Assembly: GCA_963575745.1 (NCBI GenBank)
Contig: CAUYUJ010021705.1
Span: 70,883-134,882, forward strand
DNA length: 64,000 bases
Direction: 5' to 3'
Source: Prorocentrum cordatum
Taxonomy: Eukaryota; Sar; Dinophyceae; Prorocentrales; Prorocentraceae
Shown here piece after piece: positions 56,395 to 64,000 of this stretch. Within the stretch, counting starts at the first letter, position 1; the number at the start of each line of letters is the position of its first letter. The notes under the pieces were generated by a model. It was not told where the DNA came from and did no database searches. It saw only the letters and a program-made list of their open reading frames with translations. The position numbers were made by a program, and so were the translations under genes.

Positions 56395-56830
56395 ATCCGT
56401 TAAGAATTCTTAGGGCGCTTTCGGAATCCGTGGGAATCCTGAAAAATCCATGCGGAATCCTCAGGCATCCAGCATCAATTCTTAGAACTCCTTCCAAAAT
56501 CCTTTAGGAATCTATGCGAATCCATTGGAATCCATCGGGGTCCTTCATACTCCCGGGGGAATCCGTGGGAATCGTTAGGAATCCGGAGACATCATGTGTA
56601 GTGAACCCATAGGAATCCTCCGGGAATCCATTTATAGATGCCTCAAGAATATGTAGGAATCCTTCCGTAGGAATGTTTCCAACATCCTTGGGAATCCCAG
56701 GTGAATCTTCAGGAATCCCAAGGGATCCCTTAGGAATCCTTTCAGACACCCCTGAGGAGTCCTTGAGGGATCCTTCGTCGGAATGTAGGAATAGTTAGGG
56801 GAATCACTTCGGAATCCTGAGGCATCCGAA
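56395..56830 (-). repeat. GGAATCCTNA short tandem repeat (inverse of 52,470-52,692)
   Basis: About 35 degenerate copies of GGAATCCTTA/GGAATCCGTG. This is the reverse complement of the TAAGGATTCC motif 4 kb upstream. Confidence 0.88.
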
Positions 56831-56834
56831 GCGG

Positions 56835-58220
56835 TTGGGGCTGGCACTGGCCTGGCTGGAATTGGGCCGGGAATCGTTGGAACCGCCTCCAACGCGGTTG
56901 GAATCCTCCCCATTTTCGGTGTGAGCCCCCCCCCTCCCTCCACACCTCCGTCCTTCTCGCCCTCTCTCCCTGCCTCCGACAGGGGCCAGAGAGCGGCGCA
57001 GACTCCGCAGCGCTGCCTGGCTCTTCGAGGCCGTGTGGTGGCACGCAGAGCGCCAGCGATCCTTCGATCCGATCTCGGCGTCTTGTGTCGCCCAGCGGCC
57101 TCCCGACGGCTAGAGCACAGCCGAGCGTCTGAGCCTTGGATGCTCATTCTGGGGACCTTCCCGGAGACACTCGCTGCACTCGTGCGTCGAAGCTGCGTCG
57201 AACGGCCGTCGATTCGAGCCGACTCTGAGTCGAACCTGAGTCGAACCTGAGTCGTACTTACGCCGACCTTGAGTCGAACTTCAGAAAATCTGGATTCGAA
57301 CTTGAGTCGAACAGATCCGTTAGGCGGGCGACCTGGACAATGCAAGGGGGTACGCGCTATCGATGGCACCTCACGCTCCGAATAGGTGCTGCGCGGGCGG
57401 CGAAGCTCGTCTTGAGCATAATTACTTCACTCCACAAGGCACCGTGCAGGAGCAGTGGCACGACTCAGGCAAGAAACCATTCTCGATCATCTCCCGGTCC
57501 TTTGTCCGTCACTTCCTCCCCTCCTTCCTCCTTCCCCTCTCTCCTTCCCCTCCCTCCCGACGTCTCGGAGGCTTTTGGCCGCCCCCATGGCACCCAATAG
57601 CGCGTCCACTAACGCTCGATAGATCGCAGGGCGGACGCAACGCATCTGCCTCGCATGGCGCAATTGGGCGCTACTTGGGAGCTGTTCGGCGCTATTGGGG
57701 GCGGTGCGCGCGCTGTTGGGGGCTATTGGACGCTGTTCGCCGATATGTAGTCCATGCAGACGAGCGGCAGCTTCCATGCGAGAACGGGCAACAAAACATG
57801 TTGTTAGACCCCCTCATGGCCCAGATGGCCACGCTAAGAAATTCACCGCGGGAAGCGGAAGGATCTAGGTGCCAGGAAGAGAGAGGGAAGGAGGGGAGAG
57901 GCGAAAATGCAAGCAATTATACGCAAACGCGCACAGCTGCGCAGCATGCTCTCAGGCAGATCGAAGCTCGGAAATTTGCAGCAAACACGCGCGCGCCCAT
58001 ACAGCAGCAAAGGTGAAGCATTGATCAGCAGTCCGGTCTCGAAGCGATCACCAACAGGGAGGGCGAGGGCGTAGTTATGGAAGGGGGGAAACCAAGGATG
58101 AACGGGGGCCCAGGAAGTGGGACGAGGGCCCTCCCTCCCTCCTCCTCCTGCCAATTCTCTCCCATTCCGTCCCCGTCCCCCCCTCCCTCTCCCAGTCCTC
58201 CACACCCTCCCCGTCCTTCC
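56835..58220. other. Unassigned DNA with a short TTGAGTCGAAC repeat
   Basis: About eight copies of a CTGAGTCGAAC motif lie at 57,210-57,315. The rest is mixed sequence, with GCTATTGG/GCGCTGTT-like short repetition near 57,665-57,735. No gene could be supported. Confidence 0.45.
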
Positions 58221-58224
58221 CCTC

Positions 58225-58280
58225 CCTCTCCAACCGCTGCTGCTGCTGCTACTGCTACTGCTGCTGCTGCTTCTGCGCCC
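58225..58280 (+). repeat. CTG/CTA microsatellite
   Basis: Short CTGCTGCTGCTACTGCTAC tract. Confidence 0.9.
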
Positions 58281-58584
58281 ACCCCCCTCTCCACTCCGGA
58301 ATGCAACGACTTCTACCTACTGCCAGCTGAAAGACGTCTTTGGAAGAAGACGCTATGCCATGGGCTGCGGTCTCTTATGAGATCCTTCCGGCCAAGGCCC
58401 ACGGAACTGGAACCTGGCGCGGCGACCGTGCTTAATTTGCTGAATGGGAGGATCAGGAACACACCTTGCATGAGAGGAGGATGAAGGAGATGGAGACGAA
58501 ATAAGATGGGGCAATTTTCCACCTCCACTACCATAGGCAGGGCAGGGGAGAAGGGGGGCGGGATGTCCTCATCCTCCTCTTATT

Positions 58585-58870
58585 TTCCCTCCTCCTCCTC
58601 CTCCTCCTCCTCCTCCTTCTCCCTCCTCTCGCCTATGGTAGTGGTGGTGGGAAATCGGCCCATCAAAACAGGTGATGATGATGCTGATGCTGATGATGAT
58701 GGTGATGTTGATGCTGATGATGATTATGAGGAGGATGAAAATGATGATGGTGACGATGCTGCTGATGATGACAGTGATGATGCTGCTGCTGATGACTATG
58801 GTGGTGTTGACAGTGTTGATGATGATCATTATGCACATGATGCTGATGGTGGTGATGACCGTGACGATGG
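58585..58870 (+). repeat. TCC tract followed by a GAT/GCT tract
   Basis: TCC at about 58,585-58,640, then imperfect GATGATGCTGAT repeat at 58,670-58,870. A short GGA tract follows at 58,965-58,990. Confidence 0.92.
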
Positions 58871-58999
58871 GGCAGACATTGAAAAGGAACAGCCCAGTGA
58901 GCTGAGGGCGGCGAAGGCGGGGAAGGGAAACACAGAGAGCAGGAGGGGGAGTGGAAGGAGACGGAGAGGGAGGAGGAGGAGGAGGAGGTGCATGGAGGA

Positions 59000-59385
59000 G
59001 CAGGGGGGGAGAGAGCAGAGGACATGAAGCAGCAGCTGTAATGGTTCAGTCCGGCGCCGTGCCGCGAAGCACGACGTGGAGTGTCCTTCCGCCCCTTCGG
59101 ATTCTGTTCTCTGCGCTGAGGGTGCTCTTTGAAGTTTAAGAAGCCCAGACCCTGTATTAACATAGCTCCTGGATGTTCAGTTTCATGTTTGTTTTGTCCA
59201 CGAGGCCTTGGAAACGAGGTTAGGCACTCACGCGACTAACGTACCTGAAAATTCCCCTGGCCTCTCTGAAACCCTCTCGGGCCATCTTCGACACCGTGAA
59301 GGCCAACCCAATATGCCAAACTCACTAAATAACGAGAAGTTGCGCATGGCTTCCGCGTGCTCGCCCCCGTTCGGTCTCATGCGCG
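59000..59385. other. Unassigned DNA
   Basis: Ordinary mixed sequence, no repeat or gene recognised. Confidence 0.4.
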
Positions 59386-59389
59386 TCCA

Positions 59390-60240
59390 GGACGGCCCAA
59401 GAGGCCCCTGAGACTCAAGATAACCCCGGAAAAAAGGCTCTCACGAAGCCGCGGGGAAGCCCCTGGGAGGCTCCTCCAACGACGCATCCAAGAGGCCCCC
59501 GCATCAGAGATGTTGTCCTTTCCCGCGACCCTGGCATGATAGCGGGATGGACAGACAACCGCTGGATCTGCCGCTTCAGAGGCCTGCCAGACGGATGTTT
59601 GGCGCGCCAGCCTAGCAATGCCCATTTTGCGGCGGCGCGCGCGGTGGAGAAAGCAGAGGGAGCAGGCCCCTTTAGAAGGCGGCGGGGCTTCTCAGAAGCC
59701 CTCGCGCCTGCTGAGAAGTTCCCTGCCTCTCCGGGAAGGCGTGGAACACTTGAGCGGGCGCGCCGCCGACAATGACGCTGGCCCAACTCGCCGGCCACGC
59801 AGCATCCATGATAAAGGCAAGTAGCCAGTGGCTTCTCCGACCAAGATGCTCCAGGAGGCCAACGCCAGTGTGTTGCATGCAGGTGTTTCAAGCATGTTCG
59901 TGTTCTCGCCATGTCGGGATTCCGGCAGCCCAAGACGGCCCCAGAGGCCTCCAATATGGTCACGGCACGGCCCAAGAAGCCTCCAAAACGGGCCAAGAAG
60001 GCCGCAAGAGGCCCTATGAGGACCCCGCGTCTGCCCCAAGAGGGCCCACGGCCACCAGGACAGCCCACGCGCTCCAAGAGCGCCACAAGAGGGCCCAAAG
60101 AGACTCCCAACACGGACCCAAGACTGCCCGGAGAGGCCCCCAAGACGGCCACCGAAAGAGCCGGACGGGCCAAGAGAGCCCCAGGATGGCCCAGCGAGAC
60201 CCCGAAGAGGGCCCACTGCCTCTCCTCCTCGGGCGCAGCC
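59390..60240 (+). repeat. CAAGAGGCCC-type repeat, two dense patches
   Basis: Dense copies at about 59,395-59,505 and 59,920-60,225 (CCAAGACGGCCCC, CCAAGAGGGCCC). The region between is unique, GC-rich and open in several frames without a recognisable domain. Same motif as at 5,335-5,540. Confidence 0.7.
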
Positions 60241-60244
60241 AGGG

Positions 60245-61060
60245 GGCGGTCCTGCCGGCCATCGGGAGCAGAGGCCACCGCACGCGGGGCGGGCGGCCTG
60301 AAACCGCACCGCTCTGAGGACGCGTGACTGCGCATCTGGCGGGATCACTGGCGCGGAGGCTGAGACGAAAGGGTGCGGACCGTTGAACAGATGATAGGCC
60401 GAGACCACTGCCCACTGCCTCTCCTGCTCACTGCTTCTGCCTCGCCTCCTGCCTTGAGAGGGTACAGCCACCCGGCCCCTCCTCCTCTTTTCACTCCAAA
60501 TGCTCCCCTAAAGATTTCCACGCCGGCTGAGGGAGCACATAGTATACAACGGAACTGAGTTGGCCCAACGTTTGGCCACATACGCATTTCCGAAAGGCAC
60601 TGGGCGGCGGTGGTTCACCGCATGGGACGCATAGAAACATACTAATACTACATGTCCTCCTTGGAGGTGCGCGTCCGACCCGAACATATAGTATACCTAT
60701 CTTGTAGTACATCGTTTCCCGAGCGATGCAGCCAGAAACCACCCGCCACGACGCAGATACCAGCATAGTTCTCGGTGCGCGCGTCGCCCCTGGGGGGCCG
60801 ACGCACTCATAATAGAAGTATGTTGGGGTGACGCCGACCGCAGGCGTCTTCGATCCGCCGCCCCCGTAGACTGCCAGAGGAAAGATCTACGCGCCGAATG
60901 TTGAAACACGTGTTGGCACCGCAAGAACTCGGCCCGCCTCGCCTGCCACGCAGGAAAAGGTTATCCCCCCCGTCGGCGTTCCCGCCCAATATGACTTCGG
61001 GGGGGTCTACTGGATGGCCTGTGTCGGCATCAAGTGGGTCCGATGTGTTGAAGTTGGCCT
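60245..61060. other. Unassigned DNA
   Basis: Includes an ATAGTATACAACGG / TATAGTATACCTATC pair near 60,540 and 60,687 and otherwise unique sequence. No gene supported. Confidence 0.4.
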
Positions 61061-61067
61061 CTGAATA

Positions 61068-61234
61068 CGGTCGGGCCGCCGAAAGAAGAAACGCTACATA
61101 CGGAACGAAGCCCCTTTTTCGTCCTAAAAGCGCCTCCGTTCCCAAGGAGGGCAAGAGGAACCGCAATTAAGGAACTTAAGGAACATCGAGCCCCTTCCGA
61201 ACCCAAACTGTTCCATATTTCAGCGTCCTGACTG
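61068..61234. mobile_element. MITE family C, copy 2 (167 bp, TA-flanked)
   Basis: Flanked by TA at 61,066-61,067 and 61,235-61,236. Left end CGGTCGGGCCGCCGAAAGAA; right end reversed CAGTCAGGACGCTGAAATAT. Exactly the same length as the copy at 43,165-43,331 and about 70% identical by eye. The best-conserved parts are GGAACGAAGCCCCTTT and AAGGAACATCGAGCCCCTTC. Confidence 0.72.
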
Positions 61235-61239
61235 TAGGC

Positions 61240-61620
61240 TCAAGGTGAGATGGTCCCAAGGTGACCTAAGATGGCACCGAGACTGTCCAAGAGGCTCCCA
61301 AGGAGGCCGAAGTAGGCCCACAGGAGGTCCCCGAGGACGGCTTCCAGAAGGCCCCCCAAATCATTGACTTCCCTGAAGGCTGCATATTCCTACGGATTTT
61401 CACCTCGTCGGCCTGAAGAGAGGTCCGGATTCCCAGGGAACGGCTCGGAGAGGCCCGAACGCGCCAAACGGCCCACAAGCGCCCCACGACGGCGTTCCAG
61501 GAGGGCTCCAAGATGGCCCGAGCGGGCCCCGGAAAGCTCCCAATGAGGCCCGAGAGATCCAAAAGGAGGCCCGCGACCGCCCCAAGGCGGCCCCCGAGGG
61601 CTCCTCTCCGATTTCCCCCA
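61240..61620 (+). repeat. CAAGAGGCCC-type repeat
   Basis: Irregular copies of CCAAGAGGCTCCCAAGGAGG and CCCCGAAAGGCC variants, directly downstream of the family-C MITE. Confidence 0.65.
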
Positions 61621-61627
61621 GAGCGAG

Positions 61628-61990
61628 TTTCCCCAACGGCTGGCCGGGGATCTTCTGACCCAGGTCAATGCAAACCTGGGCCAGTCAAGCCTTGCAGGAT
61701 CCTGCAAGACCCTGCAGAAATCCTGAACCCACACCCCGGGCCAACGCGAAAGATCATGCGAGGTCCTGCACCATCCTGCACCCAAACCCGGGTCAACTAG
61801 GTCTGAGGGGGAGGGGGAGGTTCACTTCGCTCGGGAGCTCCCGAATGAAGTGAACCCCCCCCTCCCCCTCAGAAATCGTGGGGGGTAGGGGTAGGGTTCG
61901 CATGTAGTCCCCTCTCAACGTGCCCCTGGCCCCGCAGGATCCTGCAGGATCGGGCGCGCTGGCCGACCCCCCGTGTGCACGGACCCCTGC
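61628..61990 (+). repeat. Dispersed repeat with GACCCRGGTCA motifs, copy 2
   Basis: Begins GGGGATCTTCTGACCCAGGT like 45,174 and ends with the CGCAGGATCCTGCAGGATC and GCTGGCCGACCCCC landmarks also seen near 45,351-45,400. A 70 bp foldback is embedded at 61,803-61,872. Confidence 0.6.
61803..61872. repeat. 70 bp foldback (hairpin)
   Basis: 26 bp arms, 61,803-61,828 and 61,847-61,872, complementary at 25 of 26 positions (CTGAGGGGGAGG...TTCACTTC). The 18 bp loop contains a second palindrome, TCGGGAGCTCCCGA. Confidence 0.92.
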
Positions 61991-62094
61991 CTCTTGCTGC
62001 CACCGAGCTGGGGGCGCGCGTGCAGTCCACCGGCTTGGCCGCGCTGCCTCGTGGCTGTCCGCTGCACGGGCGCTTCCGGTAGCGTAGGCCATGG

Positions 62095-62220
62095 CAGAGG
62101 AGGAGGAGGAGGAGGAGGAGGAGGAGGAGGAGGAGGAGGAGGAGGAGGAGGAGGGAGGAGGAAGAGGAGGAGGAGGAGGAGGAGGAATGAGGAGGAGGAG
62201 GAGGAGGAGGAGGAGGGGGC
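62095..62220 (+). repeat. GGA microsatellite
   Basis: GGA tract following the dispersed repeat, as TCC does at 45,618. Confidence 0.95.
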
Positions 62221-62224
62221 GGCG

Positions 62225-62655
62225 GCGGCTCGCCCCACGGCGCGCTCGACCCAGGGCGGAGAGGAGAGGCGGCGAGCGCCAGGGCGCGCCCGACCCCCAG
62301 CGCGAGCACCGCACGCCGCTGCCGACGTGACGCGACGGCGCCACCGCGCAGGGCGTGGCGCGCGCACGCCACGTGTTCACACGCGCGATGCTCGCGCGAT
62401 GTCTCCAACGCGGAGCGAGGCCCCGACGCCGGATGCGGCGCGTCGCATCCGCGCGAGGCCTCCGCGGGGAGGCGGCGCGTGCTGTCTCCCCCCCTTCTCA
62501 GCGGGCGGCGTGGGGGTGGCAGCGCAGAGGGTGCTGACTCCTGGGCGCCGAGGCGGGCGTGGGGGTGTTGGGACACGGGCGTCGCGAGCGCGCACAAGAG
62601 CACCCGACCCCGAACAGTCCTGTTGAGGGGGTGGGATGCGTGGGCGCGTGCCTTG
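62225..62655. other. GC-rich unassigned DNA
   Basis: Very GC-rich and open in most frames; no domain seen. Confidence 0.4.
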
Positions 62656-62659
62656 CCAG

Positions 62660-62728
62660 CACTCCCCTCTCTATCGCTCTCTCTCGCTCTCTCCCTCTCT
62701 ATCGCTCTCCTGTTTTGTTTTCTCTCTC

Positions 62729-62765
<37 letters not shown>

Positions 62766-62770
62766 TCCTC
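62660..62770 (+). repeat. CT microsatellite
   Basis: CTCTCT tract with TATCGCTCTCT interruptions and one TTTTGTTTT break. Confidence 0.93.
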
Positions 62771-62774
62771 CCTG

Positions 62775-63430
62775 AGACCCTCCCGCGCCGTCTGCCCTGC
62801 TCGCGGGGGTTAGCGGCACGCACGAGGGCGCAGCGCGAGAGGGGCGGCCTCGGGGAAGCGTTCAAGAAGACAGGGGCCTTCCTAGAAACCCGCCTGGCTT
62901 CTAAGCAGCGGCCCCAAACGCCTCCCTCCAGGCCCTCCTAAGACAGCCTCTGCATTCTCAGAAGCGCGCCGCCTTCTTGGAAGGCCTCCCCCTTCACGCC
63001 ATCCTCTTGTGCGCGCCGCCAGGCAGGGGCAGGAGTGCCCAGAATAACATCGACAAAACGGATCGGCGATCGACATGAATCGGATCGACGGAAATCGACA
63101 GCCGAGCCGGGAAAAGTCGGATCGGCAGACACCTCGGCAAGCCGGTAGGCCTCCATTGAGAAATCGGATCCCGAATCGAAATCCGAAGTCGACTCGAGTC
63201 GGAGTCGGACATCGGATCGAATCGGAGGAGTCGGAACGAGCCCTGCAGGGGGGGGGAGCAAGCGGGCACGACTGGGCAGACGGAGGGCAGGCGCGGGCGG
63301 TCGTCGGCGGTTCGCCGTTGGCAGTTGCGTGGCGCTCGTCCGTCAGGGCTCGTGGGTGGGCGGGAGGGCAGGCGGGGCGGAGGGGCGTCGGGGGGGGGGC
63401 AGCTAGGGGTGGACGCTCACGCGGCGCAGG
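62775..63430. other. Unassigned DNA with a CGGATCGA short repeat
   Basis: At 63,055-63,240 a degenerate ATCGGATCGAAAT-type motif recurs about 15 times. The remainder is GC-rich without a gene. Confidence 0.5.
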
Positions 63431-63435
63431 CTCAG

Positions 63436-63594
63436 GTCGGGCATGTCCTCCTACAGGGGGGTTGAGAGGGAAATACAGAGCACAGTCAAACATCACTCAA
63501 GCAAATAAAACAAACACTTTATCAAGAAGCATCGTCCCCATACTACGTTTGTGACTGTTTTTGAGTATTCCTCCTGTCGAGGGACATGCCCGGC
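63436..63594. mobile_element. MITE-like family B, copy 2
   Basis: Left end GTCGGGCATGTCCTCCTACA; right end reversed GCCGGGCATGTCCCTCGACA. The 3' half matches 44,468-44,530. It is shorter than copy 1 (159 versus 267 bp) because it lacks the AT-rich tract. In both copies the left flank reads TCAG and the right flank begins TT, so the true ends may lie 2-3 bp further out. Confidence 0.6.
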
Positions 63595-63599
63595 TTAAG

Positions 63600-63895
63600 C
63601 GTAGGCCGAAGAAAGGGGGACGCTTGCATTCGCCCACTCCCCCGAGGCGCATCTGGACCTCCAGAGGGTGTCCCAGCAGGGCCACGGGCTGCAATAGGAG
63701 CCCCGCCCCCTCCCTCTGCTTTCCGGTTCTGCTGGTCGCATGGCTGGCAATCGCCAGCATCGTGCCCGCGACTGGCGAACAAGAGCGGGCCGCCGGCGCG
63801 GCACGCTGCATTGGTTAACGAACGTGCTTACGCCCAACCTGACGCGGGCAAGTTGCGCGCGAAAGTCGGCATTGACGAACCCGTTCTTCTGCGTC
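63600..63895. other. Unassigned DNA
   Basis: Ordinary sequence up to the terminal TCC tract; no gene supported. Confidence 0.4.
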
Positions 63896-63897
63896 GC

Positions 63898-64000
63898 TCA
63901 CTCCTCCTCCCCCTCCCCCTCCTCCTCCTCCTCCTCCTCCTCCTCCTCCTCCTCCTCCTCCTCCTCCTCCGCCTCCGTCTCCGCCTCCGCCTCCGCCTCC
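63898..64000 (+). repeat. TCC microsatellite, running off the window
   Basis: TCC tract ending in CTCCGCCTCCG variants at the window edge. Confidence 0.93.

Overview
The window looks like nuclear DNA of a large, repeat-dominated eukaryotic genome. The best fit is a dinoflagellate (a free-living, GC-rich type such as Prorocentrum is possible, but species cannot be settled from this sequence). The reasons are very high GC, exon-like stretches with almost only G or C at third codon positions, non-LTR reverse transcriptases of the type common in dinoflagellates, no bacterial gene organisation, and dozens of unrelated tandem repeats packed end to end. Because GC is so high, long open frames occur by chance on both strands; most are not genes and are not listed.

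Layout. 1-7.2 kb: GC-rich unassigned DNA, a ~390-415 bp tandem repeat (1.13-2.99 kb), GGA/TCC microsatellites and a CAAGAGGCCC-type repeat. 7.2-11.0 kb: a decayed LINE on the minus strand (ORF1, endonuclease, reverse transcriptase) between two ATG/GAT tracts. 11.1-14.2 kb: GGA array and minisatellites. 14.3-23.1 kb: a composite repeat field with four copies of a ~470 bp module, a ~100 bp satellite and a MITE with a 5 bp target duplication. 24.0-30.2 kb: ~5 kb of degenerate 11 bp repeat interrupted by a GC-rich block. 30.2-34.5 kb: GC-rich DNA, one good exon-like ORF (32,173-32,512) and an ~88 bp minisatellite.

35.6-41.5 kb holds the standout: an apparently intact, recent retroelement. Two 373 bp direct terminal repeats with only 2 mismatches flank a zinc-knuckle ORF1 and a Penelope-like ORF2 with an N-terminal GIY-YIG endonuclease and an intact reverse transcriptase (YMDD). 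ORF1 and ORF2 share one frame, separated by a single UGA followed by CUA, a context known to favour readthrough.

41.5-64 kb: a possible coiled-coil exon, more minisatellites, two further terminal-inverted-repeat families, a candidate spliced membrane-protein gene on the minus strand (47,286-47,997), and a second decayed LINE (about 49.2-52.2 kb) split by another copy of the 5 bp-TSD MITE. After that come GGATTCC, CTCAGC, 73 bp, ~98 bp and TCC arrays, a 70 bp foldback and a terminal TCC tract.

Apart from the retroelement ORFs and two or three exon candidates, I see no recognisable host gene, tRNA, rRNA or CRISPR array. Gene models needing introns are tentative.
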